From: an uncultured Collinsella sp.
Lineage (GTDB): Bacteria > Actinomycetota > Coriobacteriia > Coriobacteriales > Coriobacteriaceae
Direction: 5' to 3'
Length of the DNA stretch: 29,375 nt
Assembly: GCA_938023085.1 (NCBI GenBank)
Contig: CALHDP010000083.1
Location: 1 to 29,375 of the forward strand
The notes beneath the pieces are model-generated. The model was not told the origin of the DNA, did not search any database, and saw nothing but the letters and a program-made list of their open reading frames with translations. The position numbers were made by a program, and so were the translations under genes. Numbering within the stretch: the stretch's first letter is position 1; each line of letters starts with the position of its first letter. Shown in pieces: positions 14,227 to 22,543 of this stretch.

Positions 14227-15312
14227 TTACGCAAACAGGCCGTAAATGCTGATGTTAGCCTTGGCATAGAGGCCGTTCGCATACTCGGTCCACTTGGAGC
14301 TGGCGCTCGAAGCCTGCGAGGAATACTGCTGGTAGGCAGTGTAGTAGGCGGTCATGGCCTGCTTATAGGTAGCGCTATCGGCCGTAAAGGCATCATCGGC
14401 AAATGCCTTAGCGTAGGTGCTATCGGCGTCCTTCCAGGTGCCCTTCTCGCTATCCCACTCGTCACCGGCAAGGTTGATGATGTAGTCGGCGTAGTCCTTG
14501 CTCGCGGTCTCCTCGTTGCCGTCAGCAGGCTCGGTCGGGGCGGTGGGCATGCTTGCGGAGCTGTCGCCGACCTTCTTCTTGTAGAGCTTCTGCAGCGTCG
14601 CGGACTGACGGACGATCTGCTTGGCCTGGTCCTTGGACACGCCATACTGCGTGGCCATGGTCTTGTAGTCCGAAGTGCCGATGGAATCCTCGGCGTACTG
14701 CTTCATCTCCTTAGAAGAGACGGTGATGCCCTCGTCCTCGGCAGCGTCGAGCAGGATCTTGTTGCGCACGTAGGACAGGATGACGTCGGCAGACGGAGCG
14801 GTATAGTTGCCGTCGTCGTCCTTGACGGTGTCGAGGCTGTACTGGCTCTCGATGGCCTCGCGTGCGGTGATGTCACTCTTCTTGCCGTTGTAGCTGTAGC
14901 TTGCCACGGTCGAATCGAGCTGGTCCTCGGTCAGGGTCGACGAGCCGACACCCTTGCCGCCAAAACCACCATTGCCAATAAAGAAGCCAATCACGGCAGC
15001 AATCACGACTGCAACCACAAAGGCGGCAATCATCGTCTTCTTGTGCTTGCAAGTGTGGTCATCCACGTCGGAGTCGTCGTCCTCGTCCTGCTCCTCGGGC
15101 ATCAGATCCTCGTCAGCGGCATCCGCGGCAATCTGAGCCTCCAGACGGGCGTCCTCCTCCTCGACCGTCGTACCGGCGGCAATGTGCTCGGCAGACGTAC
15201 CGGTGACCAGGTCGATCTTCTCGTCCTCGTCACCGTCGGGGCCTTCGCCGCGCTCGATGATCTGGATGCCGTCGATCTCGTCCTTCTCGTCCTTCTTTTG
15301 AATCAGACCCAT
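14227..15312 (-). CDS. membrane-anchored SurA-N-like protein with acidic cytoplasmic tail
   Basis: The protein has 361 residues. Residues 1-90 are strongly acidic (Asp/Glu runs at about 27-33 and 71-85). A single membrane segment spans about 94-113, followed by a Gly-rich stretch. The outside part (about 125-270) resembles the helical N-domain of SurA/PrsA-type folding factors (SYVRNKILLDAAEDEGITVS, then a helix repeat with QIVRQSATLQKLYKKKVG). No parvulin rotamase domain follows; the end is Ala/Ser/Tyr-rich. It may be an extracytoplasmic chaperone or a structural relative; this is a weak fold-level guess. AAGGAG precedes ATG 15312. It is monocistronic, with terminators on both sides. Confidence 0.8.
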   Translation of the reverse strand: MGLIQKKDEKDEIDGIQIIERGEGPDGDEDEKIDLVTGTSAEHIAAGTTVEEEDARLEAQIAADAADEDLMPEEQDEDDDSDVDDHTCKHKKTMIAAFVVAVVIAAVIGFFIGNGGFGGKGVGSSTLTEDQLDSTVASYSYNGKKSDITAREAIESQYSLDTVKDDDGNYTAPSADVILSYVRNKILLDAAEDEGITVSSKEMKQYAEDSIGTSDYKTMATQYGVSKDQAKQIVRQSATLQKLYKKKVGDSSASMPTAPTEPADGNEETASKDYADYIINLAGDEWDSEKGTWKDADSTYAKAFADDAFTADSATYKQAMTAYYTAYQQYSSQASSASSKWTEYANGLYAKANISIYGLFA

Positions 15313-15351
15313 ATCGGTTACTCCTTGTTAGGAAACATAGTCTTCAATAGA

Positions 15352-15379
15352 ATACGCCCGACAGAGTGCCGGGCGTATT
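15352..15379 (-). terminator. terminator after the isocitrate dehydrogenase operon
   Basis: ATACGCCCG (15352-15360) and CGGGCGTAT (15371-15379) form a 9-bp stem. The minus-strand flank is only moderately T-rich. It separates the dehydrogenase operon from the SurA-N-like gene. Confidence 0.65.
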
Positions 15380-15438
15380 GATTCTTAGGTTATACGCAAA
15401 CACTTAAGTACTATTTAGGCGTTTGCAGCGTGCATACC

Positions 15439-16524
15439 TTAGGCCAAGTGCGCGATAACGGCATCGGCAAAGGCCTGTGTGCCCACGGCGCCCTCGACGG
15501 AGCCGGTCTGGGCACGACGCACGTCACCGGTAACCTGCTCGCCCTCGTCGAGCGTGGCAGATACGGCGGCACGGATACGATTGGCAGCGTCGTTCTCGCC
15601 CAGGTGATCGAGCATCATCGCAGCAGAGAGGATCTCGGCCGTGGGGTTGGCGATATCCTGACCGGCGATATCGGGCGCGGAGCCGTGCGTTGCCTCGAAG
15701 ATGGCGCAGTCGGCACCGATGTTGGAGCCGGGGGCCATCCCTAAGCCGCCCACCAGGCCGGCGCACAGGTCGCTCACGATGTCACCGTACAGGTTGGGCA
15801 GCACCAGGACATCGAAGTCGTTGGGGTTTTGGACCAGGCCCATGCAGGTGGCGTCGACGATCTTGTCGTTGAACTCGATATCGGGATAGTTGGCGGCCAC
15901 CTCGCGCGCAACGCGCAGGAACAGGCCATCGGTCGCCTTCATGATGTTGGCCTTATGCACGGCCGTCACCTTTTTGCGGCCGCAGCGGCGGGCGTACTCA
16001 AAGGCGTACTCCACAATGCGGCGGCTCTTGGCGATGGAGATGGGCTTGATCGAGATAGCGGAATCGGCGGCGAAGGCCTTCTGACCCGAGCGCTCGACAA
16101 GCTGCGAGAGCTCCTCGACCTCGGCAGCCCCCTCATCGAACTCGATGCCGGCATAGAGGTCCTCGGTGTTCTCGCGCACGATGACCAGGTCGACGTCGCG
16201 GAAGCGCGAGCCGTCGCCCGGCTGCGACAGGCAAGGGCGCACACAGGCGTACAGGTCAAAGTGCTTGCGCAGGGCGACGTTAACGCTGCGGAAACCCGTG
16301 CCAACCGGCGTAGTAATGGGACCCTTGATGGCAACCTTGGTCTCGGCGACCGCATCGAGCACGTGCTGGGGCAGCGGCGTGCCAAACTCGTCCATGACAC
16401 CGGCACCGGCCTCCTGGACGTTCCAATTGATCTGGACACCGGCGGCCTCGACCACGCGGCGCATGGCCTGCGTAATCTCGGGACCGATACCGTCACCGGG
16501 AATCAGGACTACATCGTGCGCCAT
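15439..16524 (-). CDS. icd: isocitrate/isopropylmalate-family dehydrogenase, probably NAD-type isocitrate dehydrogenase
   Basis: The 361-residue protein starts with LIPGDGIGPEIT. It has the substrate-phosphorylation-loop region VNVALRKHFDLYACVRP, the metal/substrate motif VRENTEDLYAG, the Lys-containing KANIMKATDG, and the cofactor segment EATHGSAPDIAGQDIANPTAE. The last segment has Asp-Ile where NADP enzymes usually carry Lys-Tyr, so NAD use is likely. It converts isocitrate to 2-oxoglutarate. 3-isopropylmalate or homoisocitrate dehydrogenase are alternatives; no leucine or lysine genes are nearby. It is the last gene of a four-gene operon, starting 6 bp after the HEAT-like gene. Confidence 0.85.
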   Translation of the reverse strand: MAHDVVLIPGDGIGPEITQAMRRVVEAAGVQINWNVQEAGAGVMDEFGTPLPQHVLDAVAETKVAIKGPITTPVGTGFRSVNVALRKHFDLYACVRPCLSQPGDGSRFRDVDLVIVRENTEDLYAGIEFDEGAAEVEELSQLVERSGQKAFAADSAISIKPISIAKSRRIVEYAFEYARRCGRKKVTAVHKANIMKATDGLFLRVAREVAANYPDIEFNDKIVDATCMGLVQNPNDFDVLVLPNLYGDIVSDLCAGLVGGLGMAPGSNIGADCAIFEATHGSAPDIAGQDIANPTAEILSAAMMLDHLGENDAANRIRAAVSATLDEGEQVTGDVRRAQTGSVEGAVGTQAFADAVIAHLA

Positions 16525-16530
16525 AATCTG

Positions 16531-17229
16531 TTACTCCTCGTCTTCGGCGTCGTCAGACTTTTTAACGCTAGCACGCTTCTTCTTTTTGGAGAGATCCAGG
16601 CCAAAACGTTTAACAAGCATTTCGCAAATCTCGCTCGAACGGGCCTTGAGATAGCTGCCCTTACCGTTCTCGGCATCGAACTTAAGGCGCAGCGCAAGCT
16701 TCTCGGCAACCTCGGCGTCGATCTCGCCCTGGCAAAACTCGTACAGGCAACCGAGCATGTCGCGATACTCAAGGTCGCCGTGGTAGCACTGGATGGCCTC
16801 GTCCAGGATGGGCCAAGCCTCGCGCGAACGCTCGACGCTCGTGGCACCCCACACGCACAGCAGGCGGAAGGCGGCATAGCGCAGCGTGGAGGAGATCTCG
16901 TCGAACAGCGCAGTCTCGGCGCCCTCAAAGGCATCGCCCAGCTGCTCGGGGCAGGTAGTAGCGAGCGCCGTCAGGGCATCGAGGGCCTCCCAGCGGGTCT
17001 GCGCCTCGGGGCGGTCGAGCGCCTCGATCAGCGCGGGCACGCAAGGCACGACGCGCTGCGGATCGCGCTCGGCAAGCAGGTGCAGCACGCGGGCGGCAAA
17101 CTGGCGGATGCGGCGCGTGGGGCAGCCGAGCTCCTGGACCAGACGGTCGACGGCGTTCTCGTTCTCCTCTGCCAGCTGAAGCTGTGCCAGCTCCTCGTCG
17201 GTGAGCTGTTCGTCTTTGTTTTCTGCCAT
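16531..17229 (-). CDS. HEAT-repeat-like protein of unknown function
   Basis: The 232-residue protein is predicted all-helical and soluble. Residues 25-130 show HEAT-like helical pairs, for example RRIRQFAARVLHLLAERDP, VPALIEALDRPEAQTRWEA and ISSTLRYAAFRLLCVWG. An acidic start and a Lys-rich, then acidic, tail frame it. HEAT repeats usually mediate protein contacts; no catalytic motif is visible. AGAGG precedes ATG 17229. The gene sits 15 bp after the small membrane gene and 6 bp before icd, so all are probably co-transcribed. It may be a scaffold for its operon partners, which is speculative. Confidence 0.82.
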   Translation of the reverse strand: MAENKDEQLTDEELAQLQLAEENENAVDRLVQELGCPTRRIRQFAARVLHLLAERDPQRVVPCVPALIEALDRPEAQTRWEALDALTALATTCPEQLGDAFEGAETALFDEISSTLRYAAFRLLCVWGATSVERSREAWPILDEAIQCYHGDLEYRDMLGCLYEFCQGEIDAEVAEKLALRLKFDAENGKGSYLKARSSEICEMLVKRFGLDLSKKKKRASVKKSDDAEDEE

Positions 17230-17244
17230 AGTTACCTCTTCTTA

Positions 17245-17673
17245 CTATTTCTTAGCGTGCTTGCCAGCACCCTTGCTGTCATCGGTGACCGAGATGAGCT
17301 GTCGGTCGGCCGCGCCATTGCGACGCGCACGGCGGCGTTCCTCAGCGTCGCCCGCGTCGGCGGCGGCGCGATGAGCCTTGTTGACGTTAAAGACCTCGTC
17401 GTGCTTGCGCCACGGACCGACGGACTCGCCAAAGCTCATCTTAAGACCGGCGATAAAGCCGCCGAGCCAGCCGATCGGCGCAAACTGCACCAGCGGGAAC
17501 AGCGAGAACACCCAGGTCAGTAGGACGACTGCCGCCGCTCCTGCAAAATTGGCGATCCAGTAGTCGCGCTTGGTGATCACGCGCTTTTCGCACGCCCACT
17601 GGCCGCACAAAAAGCCAATGTAGATCGCAAAGAGAAAGAGCACCAGCGCTAGTACCACGAACGTCCAGCTCAT
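17245..17673 (-). CDS. small membrane protein, unknown function
   Basis: ATG 17673 (GGGGAG 8 nt upstream) gives 142 residues. Membrane segments lie at about 3-24 and 40-62, with a further hydrophobic stretch to about 80. The remainder is a charged tail (KHDEVFNVNKAHRAAAD, then Arg-rich and Lys-rich parts), presumably cytoplasmic. Two cysteines (CGQWAC) sit just after the first segment. I do not recognise the family. The start lies 5 nt after the stop of the metal-tailed oxidoreductase, so translation is likely coupled. Confidence 0.8.
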   Translation of the reverse strand: MSWTFVVLALVLFLFAIYIGFLCGQWACEKRVITKRDYWIANFAGAAAVVLLTWVFSLFPLVQFAPIGWLGGFIAGLKMSFGESVGPWRKHDEVFNVNKAHRAAADAGDAEERRRARRNGAADRQLISVTDDSKGAGKHAKK

Positions 17674-17678
17674 GGGCG

Positions 17679-18758
17679 CTACTCCCCGTGATGATGGCCG
17701 CAGCAGCACTCGTGGCCGTCGTCATGGCCGTGGCCGCCGCAGCACTCGTGGTCCTCGCCATGGTGGTGGCCACAACCGCACTCGTGATCGTCGCCGTGCT
17801 CGCCGCAACCGCAGCCTTCCTCGTGAGCACCATGCTCCTCGGGACGATACTGCGACCAGTCCAGACCGGCGGCGATGGCGTCGGCCTCCTCCTTATAGAG
17901 GACCGTGACGGCCTGGGTACCCAGCTTGGCGCCACCGATGGCGTCGAGCATGTCGTAGAGCGTAAAGGCCACGTCGGCGCCGGGCAGCGCAAGCTCGCGG
18001 TCGTCGGCATAGGCGAGCGCCAAGCGCAGGTCCTTAATGAAGTGCTCGACCATAAAGCCGGGTTTGTAGTCGCCGTCGAGCGCCTTGGGAGCCAGGCTCT
18101 CCATGGCGCCGGACTTGCCGGTACCGCCCAGGATCATCTGGCGGGTCTTCTCCAGGTCAAGGCCGCTCAGCTCGGCAAATGCCATAGCGTCTGCCATGCC
18201 GACCATGCAGGCGCCCAGCGACACCTGGTTGGCGAGCTTGGCAGCCTGGCCCTTGCCGGCGCCGTCGAAGCAGCAGATGGTTGCCGCAAAGGTGGAAAGG
18301 ATGTCGCGGACCGGGGCAATGTCGTTCTCGGTGGCGCCCACGATAGCCGTGAGCGTGCCGGCGATAGCTCCCGACTCGCCGCCGGTGACGGGGCAGTCAA
18401 ACGCCATGCGGCCGGAAACCTGGGCGGCCTCGGCAATGTCGCGCGCCAGCTCGGGCGAGCTCGTGGTGAGGTCGATCAGCACTGCGCCCGGCTTGGTGCA
18501 GGCCAGCAGGCCGTCGCCGGACAGGTAGAGCTCCTCGACATCGGCGGGATAACCCACCATGGTAAAGACGACATCGGCGTTCGCCGCGGCATCTGCCGGC
18601 GTATCGGCCCAAACGGCACCGCGCTCGATAAGCGCGGCAGCCTTGGGCTTGGTGCGGTTGTTGACCGTGACGGGATAGCCGGCATCCAGGATGTGACCGG
18701 CGATGGGGGCACCCATAATTCCGGTGCCGATAAATGCGACGGAGAGCTTGTTTGCCAT
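17679..18758 (-). CDS. beta-hydroxyacid dehydrogenase-family oxidoreductase with His/Cys-rich tail
   Basis: The 359-residue protein has the usual core of the 3-hydroxyisobutyrate / 2-hydroxy-3-oxopropionate reductase family. The Rossmann motif is GTGIMG (11-16). The substrate loop DCPVTGGESGA is at 121-131, and the catalytic Lys174 lies in GKGQAAKLANQ. It reduces or oxidises a small beta-hydroxyacid using NAD(P); the exact substrate is not readable. Unusually, residues 309-359 form a tail with 14 His and 9 Cys in repeated HEC/CGHHHGE blocks, typical of metal binding (Ni, Zn, Cu). The tail is in frame, with one stop, and is not a frame-shift artefact. AAGGAAAGG precedes ATG 18758. It is first in the operon with the membrane protein, HEAT-like protein and icd. 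Confidence 0.9.
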   Translation of the reverse strand: MANKLSVAFIGTGIMGAPIAGHILDAGYPVTVNNRTKPKAAALIERGAVWADTPADAAANADVVFTMVGYPADVEELYLSGDGLLACTKPGAVLIDLTTSSPELARDIAEAAQVSGRMAFDCPVTGGESGAIAGTLTAIVGATENDIAPVRDILSTFAATICCFDGAGKGQAAKLANQVSLGACMVGMADAMAFAELSGLDLEKTRQMILGGTGKSGAMESLAPKALDGDYKPGFMVEHFIKDLRLALAYADDRELALPGADVAFTLYDMLDAIGGAKLGTQAVTVLYKEEADAIAAGLDWSQYRPEEHGAHEEGCGCGEHGDDHECGCGHHHGEDHECCGGHGHDDGHECCCGHHHGE

Positions 18759-18850
18759 GAAACCTTTCCTTTTGGGTTGGGTGTTATTACCAGGTTGAAT
18801 ACTCAGTGCCAGCGCTTGAGCTGCGGGGCGCCTGTGGTCGTAGCGCCTGT

Positions 18851-19804
18851 CTACTCACCACGCACACGGCGTGCGATGCGGTCGGAAAGCGAGGCTTTCT
18901 CGGCGCGGTTCTTGCCCCAAAACGCAAGCGCCACCATGCCGGGCCCCACGTGCGAGCCAATGGTAGGACCGACGGAACTACGGATAATCGTGACGTCGGC
19001 GCAACCTTCCTCCTTGCGAACGGCAGCCTCGAGCCAGTCACCATCCTTCTCGGCATCGGCCGTCATGATGGCGATGGGCATGGTGCGATCGGGCACATAG
19101 TTCTCGCGGAACGACTTGAGGATGGACTTGAGCGCCTTCTTGCGGCCGCGGTTGACGCCGATCAGCGACAGCGAGCCGGCAAGGTCGTAAGAGAGCTCGG
19201 GCTTGACGTCGAGCTTTGCCGTGAGCTGTGCCGCCGCAGGCGGAATGCGGCCGCCGGCAGCCAGCGCGTCAAAGCTCTCGAGCGTAAAGTAGCCGTGGAC
19301 ATAGGTCTTGGCCTCGTTTGCCCAGTCGACCAGCTGTTTGGCGGTGAGTCCCGCCGAGCGTTGACGGACGGCCTCGAGCGCCAAGAGCTCGCCGGTCGCA
19401 CAGGGCAGAGCGTTGTCGACCACGTACAACTCAAAATCGGGATACTCGGCGCGCACGGCATCTGCCGCCTGGCACGCGGAGTTGTAGCTCGACGACAGCG
19501 CCGAGGTAAAGCACAGGTAGACCGTGGGCGTGCCCTCTTTGGCGCACTCGGTAAAGAACTCGATATAGCGACCGAGCGACACGGCCGAGGTGGACACGCG
19601 GGCACCGGCGCGCATGCGGTCGTAGAACTCCTTGGGTGTGATGCTCGACCAGATGTCATCCGTGCGCTCCTCGCCATCGATAATGAAGGGGAAACCCAGG
19701 ATATCGACATCGAGGTTCGCGGCGACCTCGGGGCTAAAGTCGCAGCAGGTATCGACGACGATGCGGCAACGGTCCGAATGACCGGCGGATGCGGCCTTGT
19801 CCAT
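18851..19804 (-). CDS. DegV family fatty-acid-binding protein
   Basis: ATG 19804 (AGGAG 8 nt upstream) gives 317 residues. Family landmarks are IVVDTCCDFSPEVAANLDVDILGFPF at the N-terminus (first lobe), GARVSTSAVS, and the lipid-head-contact region FTSALSSSYNSA. A C-terminal lobe contains GSHVGPGMVALAFWG. DegV/FakB proteins bind a fatty acid for phosphorylation by the FakA kinase; no FakA is in the window. The next minus-strand gene begins 92 bp downstream. That gap holds no clear terminator, so read-through into the oxidoreductase operon is possible. Confidence 0.93.
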   Translation of the reverse strand: MDKAASAGHSDRCRIVVDTCCDFSPEVAANLDVDILGFPFIIDGEERTDDIWSSITPKEFYDRMRAGARVSTSAVSLGRYIEFFTECAKEGTPTVYLCFTSALSSSYNSACQAADAVRAEYPDFELYVVDNALPCATGELLALEAVRQRSAGLTAKQLVDWANEAKTYVHGYFTLESFDALAAGGRIPPAAAQLTAKLDVKPELSYDLAGSLSLIGVNRGRKKALKSILKSFRENYVPDRTMPIAIMTADAEKDGDWLEAAVRKEEGCADVTIIRSSVGPTIGSHVGPGMVALAFWGKNRAEKASLSDRIARRVRGE

Positions 19805-19824
19805 CAAAGCGACTCCTTACGTAA

Positions 19825-19854
19825 AAAGGCGGCCACCCGCATGGGATGGCCGCC
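19825..19854 (-). terminator. terminator after hpf
   Basis: GGCGGCCA (19828-19835) pairs with TGGCCGCC (19847-19854) and, on the minus strand, is followed by TTTTT. It lies 30 bp past the hpf stop. Confidence 0.88.
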
Positions 19855-19883
19855 AACCGTTAACTCATGCAAGTTAACGTATT

Positions 19884-20468
19884 TTACTCGTCAAGTGTTT
19901 CGATGCGGGGCTTGATGATGCCATATCCACCATTCTTACGGTGATACACCACATTGATGAGGCCAGTCGTCGCGTTCTCGAACACGTAGAAGTCGTGGCC
20001 GAGCAGATCGGTCTGCACCAGCGCCTGCTCCTCAGTCATCGGGGTGACGTCGATGACCTTCTCGCGGACGAGCAGGTCGTCCTCCTCCTCGGGCAGCAGC
20101 AGGTCGGCCAGATCCTCGACGCGCTCGACCGGTGCGACATCCGCTGCGCTGGCACCGCCCTGGCGGTTGTCCACGACCTTGGTCTTGAACTTGCGCAGCT
20201 GGCGGGTGACCTTATCGGCGGAGAGGTCGATGGCGGCGTACATATCTGCGCCGTGCTCGGCAACGCGAATCACCGAACCGCGGGCACGAACCGTAACCTC
20301 GACGATTGCCGGGTTGGGGTTCGAGGGGTTCTTCTCATAGCGAAGTACAACGTCGACCGTCATGGGCTCGATATCGAAAACCTTGAGCGCCTCGCCGATC
20401 TTCTCATCCACATGCGCACGCAGAGCATCGGTTACCGTCGTCTTGCGTCCAGAAACCTTGATATCCAT
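19884..20468 (-). CDS. hpf: ribosome hibernation promoting factor, long form
   Basis: ATG 20468 (GGAG 6 nt upstream) gives 194 residues, the length of long HPF. Residues 1-105 are the S30AE ribosome-binding domain (MDIKVSGRKTTVTDALRAHV, then DMYAAIDLSADKVTRQLRKFK). An acidic linker follows. Residues about 138-194 are the dimerisation domain (VIDVTPMTEEQALVQTDLLG, VVYHRKNGGYGIIKPR). It binds idle 30S subunits and pairs 70S ribosomes into 100S dimers in slow growth. It is a single gene with its own terminator. The 317-bp upstream stretch holds its promoter region, a short hairpin and the terminator of the next gene. Confidence 0.95.
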   Translation of the reverse strand: MDIKVSGRKTTVTDALRAHVDEKIGEALKVFDIEPMTVDVVLRYEKNPSNPNPAIVEVTVRARGSVIRVAEHGADMYAAIDLSADKVTRQLRKFKTKVVDNRQGGASAADVAPVERVEDLADLLLPEEEDDLLVREKVIDVTPMTEEQALVQTDLLGHDFYVFENATTGLINVVYHRKNGGYGIIKPRIETLDE

Positions 20469-20589
20469 ACGTGGCTCCAATCTGCCTCGGGGACTTACTG
20501 TACTGGCTATGTACCCATTGCCGTGCATTTAATCACGCGGATTCCCAAAGACCCGAATAACGATTGCTTGATACCGCATACCGAAGTCT

Positions 20590-20613
20590 CGCACTTTTCT
20601 GTGGCAAAGTGCG
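20590..20613. other. short hairpin in the hpf upstream region
   Basis: CGCACTTT (20590-20597) pairs with AAAGTGCG (20606-20613) around 8 nt. No T-run follows on either strand. It is about 120 bp before the hpf start and could be an operator or a leader structure. Confidence 0.4.
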
Positions 20614-20684
20614 CTATAGGAGGGCGACGGCGACTTTGGTTTTGATTCTCGAAATTGGCTTTGACCTGCTGGTTTTATGGAAAC

Positions 20685-20720
20685 AAAAAAGTCGGGCTCC
20701 CCTATTGGGGAAGCCCGACT
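20685..20720 (-). terminator. terminator after the solute-binding lipoprotein gene
   Basis: On the minus strand AGTCGGGCTTCCCC pairs with GGGGAGCCCGACT around AATA and is followed by TTTTTTG. It lies about 65 bp beyond the stop at 20786. Confidence 0.93.
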
Positions 20721-20785
20721 CTGCGTGTTGAAACCGTGAAGAGGTGTCCTTCCTAGCGTATAGGAGACACCACCCCTAGCAATAA

Positions 20786-21811
20786 CTAGCTATTGAGCTT
20801 GTTAATGTCGTCATCGGTGATGGTGCTCTCCTGGCTGGACGACTTGTCCTCGGAGGATGCGGTCTCATTGTTGGAATCGGAGGACTCGCTGCCGGAGGAT
20901 GTGGTCTCACTGGACTCAGAGTCGCCCGGCTGCACGTTAGCGCCCGAAACCGTCTTGGTGGTGAGGTCATAGGGCATCGTGCCATACCAGACAGAGTGAA
21001 CCGCCTCGAGCGTGCCGTCGGCCGTAATACCGTCGAGGGCATCGCTCACGGCACGGCACAGTTCGTCATTGGACGAGAGGCCCGCAACGCCAAGCGTCGA
21101 GGGCGCCTCGAGCGAACCGACATAGGAGACCTCGCTCATCAGGCGTGCAAGATAGCCGCCGGCTGTGGAGTCGCAGATCACATAGTCGACCTCGCCGGAC
21201 TCGAGCGCCTCAAAGCACTCGTTGATGTTGGAGTAGGTCTTTTGGTTGGCGGTGATGCTCTGCTTGGCGAGTGCCTCCTGCGAGGCCGAGGACATCTGAA
21301 CGCCCAGGGTGGACGTGTTAAGGGTATCGGTGGAAACGTTTAGCGACCCACCATCGCTGGTTTTACCGAACACGGAAGCGGCATCGTACAGGCAGGTGCC
21401 GAGCGAGCTAATGTCCCCGTCTGTGGAGTTGATCTCGCCGATAAAGATATCGGCCTTTTTGTCGCCGAGCGCGGAACCTGCCGAGGACGCATCGACAAAG
21501 GCGACCTTAAGGCCCATGCGGCTTGCGAGGGCGCGGGCAGCGTCGACTGCATACCCCGTAAGCTCGCCGTCAGCGCCCTGCATCGCCTGCGGCGCATCGG
21601 AAGTATCGAGGGCGACCGTCAGGGTTCCGGGAGTGACCAGGGCATCGTCCGACACCGCCGGCGTGACGGTCTCGCGCTCGATCTGGTCGATCGTGGGAGT
21701 CGTGAACGTAGACAGCGGGTTGAACGCGCATCCGCTCAGGCCCAAAACGGCGATGACCGCTGCGGTCTCAGCACCTAACCGAGCCGCGTGCATCAAGCTG
21801 CCCCTCACCAT
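20786..21811 (-). CDS. extracellular solute-binding lipoprotein, family 3
   Basis: ATG 21811 gives 341 residues; ATG 21793 is an alternative. A lipoprotein signal ends in the lipobox LSGC (Cys28). The mature part from about residue 60 has the family-3 amino-acid-binding pattern: TLTVALDTSDAPQAMQ, GELTGYAVDAARALASRMGLKV, KADIFIGEI, CFEALESGEVDYVICDSTAGGYLA. The C-terminal 45 residues are Ser/Glu/Asp-rich and probably disordered. It should capture a polar amino acid or similar solute for an ABC importer, but no permease or ATPase gene is nearby. A much longer upstream reading exists; its codon use is unlike the neighbours and it places the signal peptide internally, so I reject it. Confidence 0.87.
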   Translation of the reverse strand: MVRGSLMHAARLGAETAAVIAVLGLSGCAFNPLSTFTTPTIDQIERETVTPAVSDDALVTPGTLTVALDTSDAPQAMQGADGELTGYAVDAARALASRMGLKVAFVDASSAGSALGDKKADIFIGEINSTDGDISSLGTCLYDAASVFGKTSDGGSLNVSTDTLNTSTLGVQMSSASQEALAKQSITANQKTYSNINECFEALESGEVDYVICDSTAGGYLARLMSEVSYVGSLEAPSTLGVAGLSSNDELCRAVSDALDGITADGTLEAVHSVWYGTMPYDLTTKTVSGANVQPGDSESSETTSSGSESSDSNNETASSEDKSSSQESTITDDDINKLNS

Positions 21812-22148
21812 GTCCACTACCCTGCCTTCTGTGTCGTATACGATCCGTGCGTTGCGCGGAATATCAGGTTGTTCCCACCAGCTGACCTGGTATTTGACCC
21901 CACACTTGCGCACCGGGGTGTTTGCTCGGGAGGCCGCAGCCACCTTCACGACTGGCCCGCTCGCCCGCGAGGCGGTATTGCCCCAAAGAAAGTAGAACGG
22001 ACGGTGCGGCTTACATCTAGGACGCGCCATGATCGCGCCGCGCGCACGCGGTCGCTTACGTGGATCCCTTTGACCGCGTCTGTCTTGGACTAGGACGGGC
22101 ATTTCGTCCGTCCGCAACCACAGCCTGGTAGGAACGAAGCGCATTATA
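21812..22148 (-). promoter_or_regulatory. long structured leader of the lipoprotein gene, with promoter
   Basis: On the minus strand TATAAT (22143-22148) is a perfect -10 box; the -35 (TTAAAC, 17 bp upstream) is weak. Transcription from about 22135 would give a leader of about 320 nt. The leader is GC-rich, with several possible stems (for example GGACGGACG/CGTCC near the 5' end). I could not match it to a riboswitch, SRP RNA, tmRNA or T-box by eye. Confidence 0.45.
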
Positions 22149-22291
22149 GCTAAGTTCAAGCTAAAGTTTAAGGTTAGGGGCGTCATTCGCATCGCGAGTA
22201 CAGATTTCGCAGGTCGGGACGGGCCGCACGCGCTTTGATCGACCCCGTCGCTCCCCTACGGGGAGCTCCGGGGCACCCGTCTTAGGGTGGC

Positions 22292-22510
22292 GTGTGCAAA
22301 AAACGGCAAATATGAGTACTGTTACCAATTTAGTAGCAGCGTTTTCCCTCCGCACGCGCCGGTTTCGAGCTCTTTATAGCCCGCTTGATGCCAAGATACT
22401 CCACATTTGTTTATTATCTTTTCAATGAATACCAATTTCAGGATCGGATTTCTTCGTTTTCGCTGTCACTAATCTAGTAACAGTACTCATATTTGCCATT
22501 TTTTGCACGG
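22292..22510. repeat. 219-bp MITE-like element with 50-bp inverted ends
   Basis: The arms at 22292-22341 and 22461-22510 match at 42 of 50 positions, with a perfect 21-bp core (22305-22325 / 22477-22497) containing GGCAAATATGAGTACTG. They flank 119 AT-richer bases without an ORF. Each arm itself contains a smaller palindrome of the form CTGTTAC-N7-GTAACAG. No clear target duplication is visible. It begins 33 bp after the stop of the nuclease-like gene. The remaining bases to 22149 hold two small GC hairpins (22250-22266 and 22274-22289). Confidence 0.75.
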
Positions 22511-22543
22511 AGCCTATAACAAGCCCCCTATAAAGCCATAGAT

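Noticed and set aside
17688..19100. 470-residue plus-strand frame opposite the metal-tailed oxidoreductase
   Set aside because: It is an antisense shadow; the low-complexity Ala/Val stretch mirrors the His/Cys tail codons.
21840..22140. SRP RNA, tmRNA or T-box in the lipoprotein leader
   Set aside because: The GGTCAGCTGG stretch resembles part of SRP RNA, but the GGAAG/AGCAG loops are missing. No tmRNA ends or T-box GGGTGG-type bulge were found.
21812..22192. N-terminal extension of the lipoprotein (127 more residues), or a separate small protein
   Set aside because: It would put the signal peptide in the middle of the protein, and it uses codons (AGG, CGG, GTA, ACA) uncommon in neighbouring genes.
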